Shown: one piece after another, positions 19,501-22,411 of the stretch
Position numbering within the stretch: the first letter of the stretch is position 1
Layout of the letters: every line of letters begins with the position of its first letter
NCBI RefSeq assembly: GCF_029868385.1
Contig: NZ_JARWNX010000042.1
Location: 1 to 64,000, forward strand
Direction of reading: 5' to 3'
Length of the DNA stretch: 64,000 bases
DNA from: Nocardia cyriacigeorgica
GTDB lineage: Bacteria; Actinomycetota; Actinomycetes; Mycobacteriales; Mycobacteriaceae
The notes under the pieces: model-generated
The model's input: the letters and a program-made list of their open reading frames with translations, nothing else
Database searches by the model: none
What the model was told of the DNA's origin: nothing
Position numbers and translations under genes: made by a program

Positions 19501-22411
19501 GCGTTTGCGTGCCAGGCTCGCGGGAGGCTGGCGTGCCGGTGTCGCGGGGCGTTTGTGTTGCGGTATTGCCTGGCGGCTCCGTGCCAGTGTCCCGAGAAGC
19601 TTGCGTGCCGTCGCGGCCTGTATTCGCTTCGGTATCAAGGCTTCTCGACGCCCCGACGTCGCGGGTTGTCCGAGCGTCAACGTCGCGCGATGGCTGCGCG
19701 CCGGTGTCGTGGGCAGTCAGGTCGGCGTCGGTGGACCGCGAGACCGTTTCGGTGGTCGTCGCACCCGCGTCGATGCTCCGCGGTGCGGCGGCTGTCGGGC
19801 CTTCCGGCTCGTCAGCTGTCGTGACACCCAACCGCTCCAGATCGCGCTGGAACGCTGCCTCGAATTGTTCCTGGTTCACGGGCGCGGCTTCGTCCATCGC
19901 GTCCCGTGCGGACGCGTCACGCTCCAGGAGTGCCGTGCCCTTCAGCGGATCCCAGTCCGCCTTCGGCTTCGGCGCCTCGCCCGGCGCCAGCTCGAGTTGT
20001 GGGCGCCACCGGCCGCTGTCGGGTGCGGATTCCGAGAAGACGACACCGAGCGTTTCCTTCACGCGCGGTGCGATATCGCTCAGCCAGTTCTGCACGGCAT
20101 TGTCTTGGATGTCGATACGGGGCGCGCCGATCCGCTTGCCCTGCGCGTCGACGGTCCACTCGACCACCAGATCCCCGGAGATCTCGCGGACGATATTGCC
20201 CTTCTGCTCATGGATTTCGACGCGGCCGACGCTGTTGCGGCTGAATGTGGCGGCGTGTGCGCCGGCGCCGTCCTTGAATTGCACGGCCCCGGCGACTTTC
20301 ACATTGTTGTTCGCGACATAGTCGACGAGTGCCTGCGGTGAGTCGAAGGTGCGCCAGTGCCCGTTGAGGGCTTGGGCCCACTGCTCGACTTCGACCCCTC
20401 GCAGGGGAGTCTGCGAGTTGTCCAACAGCGAGGTGTTGATGCCGTCGTAGCCGGTGATCTCCTTCATGTACGAGACGGATTCGGGGGCACAGTTGCCCAG
20501 GCTCTCGCCGTCCTCGCGCGCATACCCGAACGACGAGCTGCCATCGTCGGGCGATGCGGGCCGGGCACCGTTGTCCGCGATGGGCTCGGCCGAGTCACGG
20601 CCGGTCGGTGCGACCGAATCACCTGTCATTGCAGGTGATTCCGGTGCTATAGGCGCGTCGGGCGCAGATGCGGGTGCGTCTGCGGTGACGGAGGTCGGGC
20701 CCGACTCCCCGCCGCCGGTGTCCGGCGTCGCTCGCACCTGGCCTGGATCGCCCGTCGACGGGGGAGGCGTGGTGACCTCTGGCGCCGAAACTCGGCCGGT
20801 GCCCTCCGGCGATGCCGATACCGCCGAGCCCCGGTTCGGCTGCGACGATTCCGCACCGCCCCGAATATTGTTCTGCGCGGCCGTATTCGGCGTGCCCGCC
20901 CCGTCACTTGTCCCGGATACGGTCGAGACGCTTCGCGGCGGTGGTGCGGACTCCCGTACGCCGGTGACGTTCCCGTGCTCCGGTCCGGAACCGCCGCTCG
21001 GAACCGGCGGTCGACGCTCGGGTCCGGATCCACCAGATCCCGGTGAATCAGGTGAATTGCGTTGTCCAGGAGGTATTCCCGGTGCATCGCCATCGGATCG
21101 CGGTGCAGGCGATTGACCGATGCCCATTTCCGCCAGCTGCTGTCGATAGTGAGCATCGGCGCGCTGCTGGAATTCGGTGATACTCGATTCGCGGAAGGAT
21201 CGTGGACCGCTGGAGGTGTTCTGGCTGTCGACGAACGCGGCGACGAGGTCTCGATGCGGCCCGGGTGGCAGGTCTTCGGTGCGCATCCGCCCGGCGAGTT
21301 CCCGGCCGAGATCGTTGATCTGCGCTTCCGGTGACAGATCACGTGGACGTGCGGTGTGCCCGTCGTCGGCACCGGTGAGCGGGGATCTCAGCCGGGGCGG
21401 GGGTTCGGCGAACCGCGGTGTTCCCGAACCGGAGCCATCGGCAGGCGCCCCAGCGTGGGCGGATCCAGGTGGCGGAGTGCGTCCCGCGCGGATGGCCGCA
21501 CCGATAGAGCTGGCGACCCCGGACCCGAACCCGGTCCAGATCATCGCGGCCATCTCTTTGTCGGTGAGCTCGACGCCGGACAGCCATTCCATCGTCTTTG
21601 CCCCGGCATATGCGGCCGGCGGGCCGCTGATCGCGCCGGCGGCGACGACGGCGGCGATTTGGCGGGCCTTCCAGGAGACCGGCGAGGTCGAGCGGGCACT
21701 CGACCCCATCACCTTCCGTGCGATGGCACCGCCGAGAGCGGCGCCGACTATGCCGCTGCTGAGACCTGCGCCCGCACCGATCCCTACCTGCTTCCAGTCC
21801 ATTTCGTCGCGATTGCCTTCGGCGATCTGTCGACCCATCGCGTACGCCTGTGTGCCACCACCGAGCGCAGTGCCCATCACGGCGCCCTTGACCACCAACG
21901 CCAACCTCGGGTACGCCACCGCGAACTTCGCGTTGAGCAGCCGCAGCATCGTCACCAGATTGCGCAGCGAGAGCACCATCGCTTCCCTGGCGGCCAGCCG
22001 ACGCTGCATCATCACCAACACGGTCGCTGGATGCGGCCTGGTCAGGTCGAAAAGGATCTGCCCGATCAGGACGAAAGCGATGCTCTTGACCACATACTGC
22101 TGGAACTCGATCTGGAGCGCGCCCTCTTCGAGCTGTTTGGCGCGATCCTCATGGTCTTTACACAGCTCCCTGGCGTCGACCGCGCACTGCCGGTACCAGT
22201 CGCGGACCTCATCGATGTAATCGCCGGAAATGCCGAGGTCCTTGCCGTGCTGAACGACCTCGTCGATGTCGGCGCCCAGCTCGGCCAGTGCGTTCGCCGA
22301 ACTTCGCCAGTACTCGGCGGCGGCGCGCATGGCATCCGGGTCTCCCTCTGGGAGATGGCCAAGCACCAGATCGACCAGCCAGTCGGGAAACCAGTCGGGA
22401 AGATCGACCAT
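1..22411 (-). CDS. Giant multidomain CpnT-like polyeffector protein (partial, continues beyond left edge)
   Basis: A single minus-strand frame starts at ATG 22411 and is open to base 2, giving at least 7,470 codons with neither start nor stop interrupting the domain order. The frame was read end to end and spot-checked at both ends and in the GntR, kinase, nuclease, MFS, PP2C, Nudix and HTH parts. Order from the N terminus: CpnT/WXG100-like helices (res 1-310), papain-like fold (623-778), Ser/Thr/Ala/Pro tract (815-1518), helical region (1533-1930), three GntR winged helices (2031-2348), APH-like kinase (2358-2709), unknown (2818-3091), EEP nuclease (3133-3409), HATPase units (3431-3746), MFS-like membrane domain (3938-4358), papain-like domain (4355-4518), PP2C (4948-5211), Nudix (5355-5528), ART-like (5533-5741), papain remnant (5773-5905), unknown (5918-6111), papain-like toxin with full triad (6291-6444), four sigma-like HTH (6518-6971), helical C part. 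Its start overlaps the stop of the upstream WXG100-like gene as TGATG, so the two are probably translationally coupled. CpnT-type N domains are known from ESX-secreted toxins; export of this protein is inference. Confidence 0.93.
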   Translation of the reverse strand, partial: MVDLPDWFPDWLVDLVLGHLPEGDPDAMRAAAEYWRSSANALAELGADIDEVVQHGKDLGISGDYIDEVRDWYRQCAVDARELCKDHEDRAKQLEEGALQIEFQQYVVKSIAFVLIGQILFDLTRPHPATVLVMMQRRLAAREAMVLSLRNLVTMLRLLNAKFAVAYPRLALVVKGAVMGTALGGGTQAYAMGRQIAEGNRDEMDWKQVGIGAGAGLSSGIVGAALGGAIARKVMGSSARSTSPVSWKARQIAAVVAAGAISGPPAAYAGAKTMEWLSGVELTDKEMAAMIWTGFGSGVASSIGAAIRAGRTPPPGSAHAGAPADGSGSGTPRFAEPPPRLRSPLTGADDGHTARPRDLSPEAQINDLGRELAGRMRTEDLPPGPHRDLVAAFVDSQNTSSGPRSFRESSITEFQQRADAHYRQQLAEMGIGQSPAPRSDGDAPGIPPGQRNSPDSPGSGGSGPERRPPVPSGGSGPEHGNVTGVRESAPPPRSVSTVSGTSDGAGTPNTAAQNNIRGGAESSQPNRGSAVSASPEGTGRVSAPEVTTPPPSTGDPGQVRATPDTGGGESGPTSVTADAPASAPDAPIAPESPAMTGDSVAPTGRDSAEPIADNGARPASPDDGSSSFGYAREDGESLGNCAPESVSYMKEITGYDGINTSLLDNSQTPLRGVEVEQWAQALNGHWRTFDSPQALVDYVANNNVKVAGAVQFKDGAGAHAATFSRNSVGRVEIHEQKGNIVREISGDLVVEWTVDAQGKRIGAPRIDIQDNAVQNWLSDIAPRVKETLGVVFSESAPDSGRWRPQLELAPGEAPKPKADWDPLKGTALLERDASARDAMDEAAPVNQEQFEAAFQRDLERLGVTTADEPEGPTAAAPRSIDAGATTTETVSRSTDADLTAHDTGAQPSRDVDARTTRDVGASRSLDTEANTGRDGTQASRDTGTEPPGNTATQTPRDTGTPASREPGTQTPRDTATPAAHESGGQAPRDPGTQSSRDTAAQTTRPSGAAEPAPNPRPATTSSRIADTPTEQTVASAHPSSPPASPASPEATAAPAQSRTPDATGAATPKPTPETASATLGSDTATARSTAPDASTGSEPVPGTPPPEAMSPAAAPSVSPSLSSAAESPSAATTSKSESSATTTSTSASSASTSPAAAEQVSASSPELSAASSAASAPTATPTTASAPVSTTSTSSSPTTAGTSSRTAAAATSSATAAAASSPTAASASAPNLSGPPGPDTHEPSRAASPPTAQNPAARSVDPSAGRAAALPDAADTTALSAPDRQPEASTATPLPATNRTPADDDLPAEPEEFIPPKPSTVEFPTGTDATTPRIPGFPLGDPPEEFKLPPPAIYTNPAFPIPPEEDTRNRTPIVPRPRENGSLDSWSNRPRFTPDGTQEEHDPTSPLTPEPAVGPEVTPIPRPPATQSTSLDASPTTVPMDAGLGRKYPTDVDEKAPGAPGTPGGRPGLNPDSLEYLDSPGVETTQGGVSGATLAPPPPPKIETRRPVLSTPGTRHNIRGTNPFPFAPAEDPWWEEVDLVQHAKDLAAAIAEHNAELDDIANDAEEPTVDNTLHRFAESGADYRRLAEQQILKRDKEDRNSVAEQVDNLITGMKARHNHDVLTNKKLFERVEKLYFQREDLDLQPQTKDYLQRLYQDFRHAGVRSAAEEQSALASVDAKLADLVDEYQNNLVQAIAHAARNGLAGLDPEQAAKAADAAAGMIEYILDLPNRSSENQQPFWSFADDGATAQLLYQAAKRLGAGGAYDNTNNTVELLRLLADRAQIVGEPHDPNHVPAYTPISPEQRFAILSRLIPAGAEDITPERLMSTMARAANDLLAALSEFANTTAESAAHHLEAAAFTFDRADRIARYLLQSDEYARRYPHVDHIAFTLSNVRSQLLDGIRAKLAEPGLDTTATEYLERLLRKWQPAPALPAADPTPDTPRRPGANTSPPTSYPGLMYGAVDTGRTSHDGMDVRPRTPFAKKVGPPDGGMAFHTPPGREPGVGKGADNVAKRKQQSSDTPPVRSDKPQLSAQLQTELVKAALPNSLADTVSAVGWHETLTTGLRRIVLDETISAGQKLAPARTFADELARKSRVKISTETVTRAYRELADAGYLVSRGKAGTTVTSKDHWPKQAPADTSVPLPADEQAGLIEASLPGSLADTAARTSWQAALADGLRQAILDGYPPEGQRLTPIEKLAEELGISSESVRRAYNQLDDEGYLQVRHPVSTTVASRDRWPSVAPGTEAPLSAAETLTILTGEPSPGSLADTAADIGWHATLTPLLRQMILDGHVGQGQRMTPAKELAEALGISKDTVRRVFRSLAGDGYLVIKPSSGTRVADAGQWPNSPETVQESPAAVQASAVLRDLLGPNEYHSLGAEPDSGVQMSHETAVALRDYAVEHGELRIGGSRNVYKISGFAVQIMSRPDNVLDHVTWADEAAIIEAAARKMGGLPRILYVGDDFRIDRDAGEPIADFFSDPVIMQKLTTIITDFHNLPLSDFGDIPQHLRSGTLADFIRIHAAHAEQVFQEFGERSVAINAVRQAFGFGPRLTDALEQALTDFVESPIEPWVPLHMDVTPNNVLVDAHGNVTLIDFQYAGPGPRAVDGLIALHRNGMPVLESATLTSPSTARFILTVLPMLDTFRASNDTIRMVELAQAGELDDRRARMLASNVQLALTGAFTAAGLPHKWMSIEDMIALVRSAVDGAPDADRTGSHRTADGQTTAPQPARTISPSSSSYPGSMSGALDTGRGEYDDPGARPHIPFSKGGPAEGYMAFRNPPGGEPGDGKGKAGRSTNPATAPSKPTFDVADPSTPTDAYPGWLDPVEVVVVRFDGDRFVGPDGRRYNTRTRGGDTFLMDLHGNFVTTPNVSGEHPHLYNSHHRGSSIYSAFGYWRIIDGRLDLVGPFSGLFKAASHDPKHLAYLRYALSEHVDLSRVDFAMLEEIQGLLWLDGAEIPANHSAAEIVPEAGSIVSRNGLERRLEKILNGAGDGFWIKVVDFTIPADGGLHIDIALNAVRGESGQVVLDMSPAGEAPTASLRDFDPGPEPARTHPILRQLYKRLTPWLEDSGFSWTPATEQLLAETPSRPGATTPATEPPSTTETSTHPGGSIATDPPAPTSEPVQAQQTTPGGATPADRGRSLRVATWNIAGGRVMRSSDDHAVSSDDHAAPEDGNSPFPLEQYDHIDVAYFAEQIRQADLDVVAIQESEAGAGGTTAQELAALLGYPYVYETVMCPSHMDPSQTKMLSLAVISRIPIDAAEGHLLPVTTLELRIGGRPVAPHDRFAQVVEIGGVTIINTHPTPLGVFGYNYEHGDGAVHAEEIGQMLRALATGPVVIASDLNTDRPQTAYGAIFDEIGLSPVIAADARTVPIWDGAPDLILASREFDIAESSITQTNTDHWLVHADLTAVDQQVVDSLTTTRGNEAPPPLTRIDISVKPDMLDGAKARDVVAGTLAGSPLEPQTAAAAEMLEALLSTADGPAVVRTTRGGQADAQWVAIEVIDQSRVAPVRDKADPDTGVVTPTETGRLLELLDEKSRTWGIELFENGDRSRRFTLATPAVPDGPLPPLGDPAVDLSFSREEVFPGGGAVRRAFVELLDRNGWSEGQREDIRLTVTEVFANISRYAKEGGAQVRAWMSEDGDEMVVHISDTSRVVPGWKLSEVGAPMDDADTTPLDRADPEAEARLLAMIDIDTLLAGDGDPTGLNSVLADGTHERGGDIIMKLATSFGYELEAYGAPGKSIFMKFRMDPPEQTGPASDDRSPTTPAPAEGPKPNPKNIPDDVPNSDIASHSDISRAPGHVPPEYLAGATDVGHLDSATGQRPIAGETSSKPNGIPKSSGGGGQAPGPVVPFHDAGPAGSRYENPLAPERHRLVGGGRPQLGPDGYTPLVFNRFNRFPDPTSDNNDDTGRDPKSLESKSAPTTPAAAVPNDSGVEPAADREKITNLWKLMRTDHKVGMRFSSEFLNATGISIVQTAIDQWYMTNSGPAVASAVSALITVPAFVGAPIAGYLTDHFSPRKLMWGSAFVGASTSAASTIALATGTPYTIPILLGSTFVAAGASVVYGSSSAKVLNAMAGDAQHGLSRYNNLKQNIPRIVGRGAAPSLLAVGPWLAPLINLGTNVANLTTMSGIPDIPTTPRKNSFRKQILDAVVVGPRTIYGNPMLRSINNAHTLTNLYLGMQGSQFTYLLVNSGMSATQMGLVATLVPSGAVIGNVIPTKLMDKFRVKTLSTMRLAGLAGTAMVPAITSDPLPASAAFAAGWALIGATSIPVSTYGRRKTPGAVLGQANAVRNMTMTGSVALGGLASGGALELMGQGPAATALAAGAGAVGAWTVLQRLFGRNKARELLDCISQTTRATQELGLLHGTTPKKRRNNPKHLAEAISTQLVELPHTGEPEATISAYLDKITDPTNPVDTTVILYDYGKKKGMHSTVATNIGNDALLIFDTNIQDPTNTDPDDPDRIPRVRTRDEYELPYADDIEKIYIAELTIDEDNNLTNLHPIDPDQPAPREKGKIKGRPAGDDGEAIDPTVASLLEILDEQRIRSARNGISLDFANKAVPPSDTSRLVEVRGLLDELLDHTKHPSDTEPQRFRLLSHLFHAVEARHATPAPERQPINDRINYLRETLRSSGGQEPRTGNAEHGATHPVRVLFDSTKASTNYASRLQYGREIWEEVVPQLTDAEVAAMRPYTIDPFWHESIVQLKEALRGGYELTPELARTLAATNAVLARRPLPEPMVMSISLSAELVDMANNPIVPGAEFRLPDLTLAMTGVTPPVLGDRFKVVLTVPAGTPSFPLFVLPSAPATFPLQLLPNGLSIRIDRTRDMGEGHWLLHATVVAGPGTQVGDNAGSPWAAVDVTPAPDPVAVFPPLPPEPPRTKAQPEHSIASSESNAPQPSPQSSTQPPLPTPSDPGLGAVIAGLEPQPAFNAASSRLPAAPGDHSTQAAGPIAAVSDIGVGPEHGGRDSNEDAFGFVTVTVDGAPVQLAVVADGVGGSPRGGEAAQAAVRAAIASMSAASAELGSTGQFDPLRVVRRGMSAARAAVAELAETPGQPNSPDSTAALAVMQSGNLVIDSAGDTRVYWLPVDGGTPKQLSVDDTIVPKLIASGMPEGEALQLSYAGQTTRSLGRPLPDDAQSHATKIPVEGRGYVLIATDGVWHDTYQAHALAAIVEQAHQQSPGDHRAVAAALNEHAHTTGNHDNMTNLLIWHEPAAATPDQPSPQADPRQGFMQSADPSPHAQPGRGTSGGTATTPGPEVSYQPAHGFNPLASERTSRLSTPSRRLGPDGYSPGVFNRFNKFPDPTPEGDPDTRSDQPASRTQQAETTADQARSNSSVQEKAVTPEQFDIGQSHTRETEPPLGAAGDGVRVFRILADPGESGDVWVAPGVWGRRAAGILTRNIDDAGIESFLLAQEGTTGKGKWQLPGGALDSAELPGNGAAREMSEELGVGQDYLDTLVYRGTHVFDGPGVWRYYNLAADAPSRIDPVVDGQEILAARWVTRDELLRMANDGELHSALARELPDILAQFDKPIGMGDRIPGRDLIGALDYQTINAAINPDEHRDDGLALIWRDQGFDGLPTIAGADGLDAVIEAGGVELFRGLAEPSYVEMFRSGSHFPGKGVHGNGTYAATTRNVADGYGGGDAGGGLVRMALRPDAKKIDLATLRKQQAAALASIERKLRWTPWPWRNAARREELQHRREVLRDLGRFAAARGYDAYEIGQYGYWVVLNRTAVVVEGLTSSEVAAAQAGTAGDRPDGEVSLRDVISSVNPRGALDRRSSALLAEIKIIAFGVSAETIEQTRWAVPDGPVDTHYSTEFLDYRHADALERILLQGENLARGILRYQPRDGGDQHLLNVFHDHGRVRYFDAHADEEVTESIRPYLNALGRFEFLRTDEQALRQLLPSTSLGPDADIDPIGEMSFRLDADEVLLPSILPDTVVGVGFFGAEGRSRPLGTADPDGDLCAYIGLQTLGVAPDYPPVERPVGSPLWGEDVVGDIAVVVDETRAAIYRAAVVARHTDAAAIGMAASVAREPWQVESTAESAVSRMLANLPDLIPDPRFTDITTYLDGDTFRADVRDATRGTRLSVTGTIAERNGIVVALVVVADPTELTLPEPGEQTPHDSGPNVPLAGTVAVRAAELTRAEGYVADRFDPAKLDMVRTALAEELADHNLTLEELVEQGKDPGKALWPDAARHLREVKERLDDLLDVVLSGAAPTALPELVESLIANLDAAAEWRAALLEMMRIAGVGPLIGFPTVTQIDAALRQSEDAALSAAADRYRRADMALDATMSRLAARPDPLLDKVRGVNPGRGETNCAEVAVVTDLALAGRQDYVAAPAPPTTLGWPDGEAPARQSYFAGYYSGEFRAVRSMGDIDAELLAAEQTGSTSARGLVIYGQRDADGANASSHVLNVVVDDGAVRYFDGQTGRDRTYFMRLLEQRIAADSGRTTFFVDFLRTDGRFTDAAPHRRHTENTGGSAADRQQVPLGQSEDELDDRIRSGTSEAAPAAVGNGNSDAIAAPDGARRFGDRLWAAAVQRHRNLESAANPFAGVGWSIIRAALADLSQERRRIAELRYLRGLSSRDAASRLAKPMDYVELVEQDTVRLLVHSLATALGVPQPALTEEPDAFDEIIPEDRPTADGGPAFRPGMDQLPPRETPEYLALRAAIEARLPERVLPFLGGDLPRLLEVLAELPADRAEYLELRVLRGWSHADTQSALGLSNQTQMKTMRRLAAKDLVTALRVSWVKSLVPPDGYARTIVEFRLGIDELPRVGSPEYLELLFTIETRLPEPVRTAMAGDLGRLLDAIGTLSGKHRRWAQARYLSGQDMAQAMSDMDIRSKATAKVIRGDVQDYLVVALSEPDPVPALSEWVGSLPPAGSPEYARLAAEVHARLPQDIAELANGDLTRLAEVVGNLSPQRQAYSVLVLLYGEPHESAWRRLSTTRRVVLQVRSKTFALLRAGLREEHPADRTIPQAGGAQPPSPRGGGSGAQRRGSKDFGSELTFVNQTPWLGYHHNPNNGAEWSTSDNPPTDSPRTFADLEDWVAAMDPETARQLMTDLRAVAEQHAAEFRRGEPPQVDEVIESARELNVLLHKRTADLMAKAPAPRGEFPGAAVAEELANQVADLIPEAEELAETANAVYHIVGMSALEVPGRPLPEWAGNNPHAVLSALHHFPQHLQWMAHEFRRGVSLARIPEAMRAALPERTTEMFWDSVEFGLQKASDLKKHLLAGDITTNWAAEVDGFLVSRLGTDFEPDVVAAHRSLGQGMTAFARAGGYRDREFAAAAAPYVRDLLSLVRYQLTRTRDSAAAVGMLAELDYTLNVIAQRIPESDAAWDAAQTISRLHSSLSNAQESLTEYIVSMHTREESLRILALDAEFADTFDATLRDLAELAEHHREPEVPDRVHDGSSDSSRPPARVPAIVSVERDELTDLFTAYGNDNSSELTWTGANSTYSVELPDGRTLWIFS
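1500..2860 (-). other. Four tandem sigma-70 region 4-like helix-turn-helix units
   Basis: Residues 6518-6971. Each repeat of about 110 residues has a helix LP-x-x-x-x-x-x-x-GDL-x-RL, then LS-x-x-R-x-x-x-x-LR-x-L-x-G and a HTH-like pair. The clearest is ELPADRAEYLELRVLRGWSH with ALGLSNQTQMKTMRRLAAKD. This resembles the sigma-factor region 4 pattern (LP-x-x-x-R-x-x-x-x-L-x-x-x-x-G). DNA binding is inferred from this similarity. Confidence 0.5.
3080..3540 (-). other. Papain-like toxin glutamine deamidase domain (intact triad)
   Basis: Residues 6291-6444. NPGRGETNCAEVAVVTDLAL contains Cys6318 (codon 3458-3460), SSHVLNVV contains His6410 (codon 3182-3184) and VRYFDGQTGR contains Asp6425 (codon 3137-3139). 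This is the hallmark order of the Tox-PL family of actinobacterial polymorphic toxins, whose members deamidate glutamines or cleave proteins. Confidence 0.75.
4700..5095 (-). other. Papain-like remnant (His/Asp half only)
   Basis: Residues 5773-5905. QHLLNVFHDHGRVRYFDAHAD matches the His and Asp strands of the intact Tox-PL copy further on (SHVLNVVVDDGAVRYFDGQT), but no Cys helix precedes it. It is probably an inactive duplicate. Confidence 0.5.
5190..5815 (-). other. ADP-ribosyltransferase-like domain
   Basis: Residues 5533-5741. An Arg in VELFRGLAEP, a glycine/tyrosine turn GNGTYAATTRNVADGYG and a late Glu/Gln strand YDAYEIGQYGYWVVLNRTAV follow the R...STS-like...E order of bacterial ART toxins. 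An insert rich in Arg and Glu lies between. Directly C-terminal to Nudix. Confidence 0.55.
5830..6350 (-). other. Nudix hydrolase domain
   Basis: Residues 5355-5528. The 23-residue Nudix box is complete, GG-ALDSAELPGNGAAREMSEEL-G, with RE and EE metal ligands. The strand before it is KGKWQLPGG. ADP-ribose or nucleoside diphosphate derivatives are the usual substrates; the adjacent ART-like domain makes an NAD-derived substrate plausible. Confidence 0.85.
6506..6564 (-). repeat. Inter-module linker type B, copy 2
   Basis: Encodes LGPDGYSPGVFNRFNKFPD followed by PT, between PP2C and Nudix. Only a few residues differ from copy 1 at 10704-10770. Confidence 0.8.
6780..7570 (-). other. PP2C-type Ser/Thr protein phosphatase domain
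   Basis: Residues 4948-5211. The classical metal-binding motifs are all present: RDSNEDAFGF, VVADGVGG, TAALAVMQSGNLVIDSAGD, IATDGVWHD and GNHDNMTNLLIW. This is the bacterial Stp/PstP class rather than the SpoIIE/RsbU class. It looks catalytically competent. Confidence 0.88.
7870..8400 (-). other. Possible degenerate ADP-ribosyltransferase-like domain
   Basis: Residues 4671-4848. The order IDPFW, ELTPEL, RRPLPEP, VVLTVPAGTP and LQLLPNGLSIRIDR loosely follows the helix-then-strand plan of C3/VIP2-like ART domains, but the final Glu-x-Glu is absent. The fold is a guess; the strand-rich end may be an unrelated sandwich. Confidence 0.25.
8860..9350 (-). other. Possible papain-like domain 2 (divergent)
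   Basis: Residues 4355-4518, fused directly to the last membrane helix. A Cys in ARELLDCISQTTRATQELG and a His in KKGMHSTVATNIGNDALLIF with a following Asp resemble the Cys/His/Asp order of papain-fold toxins. Codon use here differs visibly from the flanks, with runs of Asn, Thr, Asp and Pro codons. Confidence 0.35.
9340..10600 (-). other. MFS-like polytopic membrane domain inside the giant protein
   Basis: Residues 3938-4358. About ten to twelve hydrophobic segments are spaced as in a major facilitator transporter, opening with a helix near GMRFSSEFLNATGISIVQTA. The first MFS loop signature appears as GAPIAGYLTDHFSPRKLM (G-x-x-x-D-x-x-x-R/K pattern). A second half resumes after PMLRSINNAHTLTNLYLG. 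A full transporter in the middle of a secretion-type protein is very unusual. Confidence 0.75.
10704..10770 (-). repeat. Inter-module linker type B, copy 1
   Basis: Encodes LGPDGYTPLVFNRFNRFPD followed by PT, directly before the MFS-like domain. A near-identical peptide lies at 6506-6564. Confidence 0.8.
11175..12120 (-). other. One intact and one degenerate RsbW-like HATPase domain
   Basis: Residues 3564-3746 carry the N box LTVTEVFANISRYA, the G1-like HISDTSR and a G2-like ERGGDIIMKLATSFGYEL, as in anti-sigma/serine kinase ATPases. Residues 3431-3558 look like the C-terminal half of another copy (VAIEVIDQSR, then GRLLELLDEKSRTWGIELF). By family, such ATPases bind sigma factors or anti-anti-sigma proteins. 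Confidence 0.6.
12185..13015 (-). other. Endonuclease/exonuclease/phosphatase (EEP) domain
   Basis: Residues 3133-3409. The ordered EEP catalytic set is visible: Asn in ATWNIAGG, Glu in VAIQES, His in NTHPTP, Asp and Asn in ASDLNTDR, Asp in APDLIL and His in TDHWLVHADL. A short tandem duplication encoding SSDDHAV then SSDDHAA sits in the first loop. DNase I-like or sphingomyelinase/inositol phosphatase activity is possible; substrate unknown. Confidence 0.78.
13140..13960 (-). other. Unrecognised domain between linker A and the nuclease domain
   Basis: Residues 2818-3091. Starts YPGWLDPVEVVVVRFDGDRF and contains GSSIYSAFGYWRIIDGR and a Trp/Leu-rich segment. Composition is that of a folded alpha/beta domain. 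No family was recognised. Confidence 0.35.
14039..14204 (-). repeat. Inter-module linker type A, copy 2
   Basis: Encodes SYPGSMSGALDTGRGEYDD, then RPHIPFSKGG, GYMAFRNPPGGEPG and GKG. It parallels copy 1 at 16389-16556 and follows the kinase domain. Confidence 0.75.
14285..15340 (-). other. Aminoglycoside-phosphotransferase-like kinase domain
   Basis: Residues 2358-2709. The catalytic loop HMDVTPNNVLV holds the expected Asp (residue 2578, codon 14678-14680) and Asn, and LIDFQYAGPG provides the second metal-binding Asp. The N-lobe has a short glycine-containing strand (GGSRNVYKIS) and an F-A-V-Q-I strand where a Lys is usual. The substrate is unknown. Active-site residues of the C-lobe look intact. 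Confidence 0.7.
15370..16320 (-). other. Three tandem GntR-type winged helix-turn-helix domains
   Basis: Residues 2031-2348. Each unit of about 105 residues opens with SLADT, then a W-x-x-x-L-x-x-x-LR-x-x-IL helix, a wHTH whose recognition helix reads TVTRAYREL, SVRRAYNQL or TVRRVFRSL, and a wing GYL-V followed by W-P. This is the GntR N-terminal DNA-binding signature (A-x-x-L-x-V-S-x-x-TV-R-x-A-x-x-x-L). The units are about equally long and plainly internal duplicates. No effector domain is attached, which is unusual for GntR proteins. Confidence 0.8.
16389..16556 (-). repeat. Inter-module linker type A, copy 1
   Basis: Encodes SYPGLMYGAVDTGRTSHDG, then a segment with RPRTPFAKK, GGMAFHTPPGREPG and GKG. 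The same order of short motifs recurs at 14039-14204. It lies just before the three winged helices. Confidence 0.75.
16625..17815 (-). other. Helical region of unknown fold in the giant protein
   Basis: Residues 1533-1930 are rich in charged amphipathic helices: WWEEVDLVQHAKDLAAAIAE at the start, then many Leu/Ala heptads ending at EYLERLLRKWQP. No catalytic motif was seen. It could be a scaffold or a translocation segment. Confidence 0.4.
17860..19970 (-). repeat. Ser/Thr/Ala/Pro low-complexity tract with degenerate peptide repeats
   Basis: Residues 815-1518 contain almost no hydrophobic residues. Between 19430 and 19690 a unit of about eight residues, T-x-x-R-D-T-G-T, recurs, and one 18-bp stretch (ggtgtcgcggggcgtttg) occurs twice. 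Between 18720 and 19060 the chain is nearly pure Ser/Thr/Ala. This is a long flexible spacer between the N-terminal toxin part and the downstream modules. Open frames on the opposite strand here are composition artefacts. Confidence 0.8.
20080..20545 (-). other. Papain-like toxin domain 1 (glutamine deamidase type)
   Basis: Residues 623-778. Candidate catalytic residues are Cys641 in GNCAPESVSY (codon 20489-20491) and His719 in GAHAATFSR (codon 20255-20257), followed by an acidic RIDIQD segment. The Cys-near-N-terminus plus Gly-x-His arrangement matches papain-fold Tox-PL deamidase/protease toxins. The family call rests on motif order only. Confidence 0.55.
21480..22411 (-). other. CpnT/WXG100-like N-terminal domain of the giant protein
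   Basis: Residues 1-310. The segment LPEGDPDAMRAAAEYWR near residue 20 has the pattern WP-x-GD-x-x-x-LRA-x-A-x-x-WR that marks the N-terminal domain of CpnT-like T7SS toxins. Helical hairpins follow, then hydrophobic stretches near residues 103-120 and 160-215 with Gly/Ala-rich faces. By family, this part targets the polypeptide to an ESX apparatus or forms a channel. Confidence 0.75.

Noticed and set aside
19430..19690. Short tandem repeats that might be a CRISPR array
   Set aside because: The repeats are degenerate codons for T-x-x-R-D-T inside an open frame, spacers are not unique and no cas gene is present.
18354..20321. Long plus-strand open frame of 655 codons over the low-complexity tract
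   Set aside because: It is the antisense of a Ser/Thr/Ala/Pro tract, has only Ala, Asp, Val and Gly runs, no motif and no ribosome site. The minus-strand frame continues with recognisable domains on both sides.
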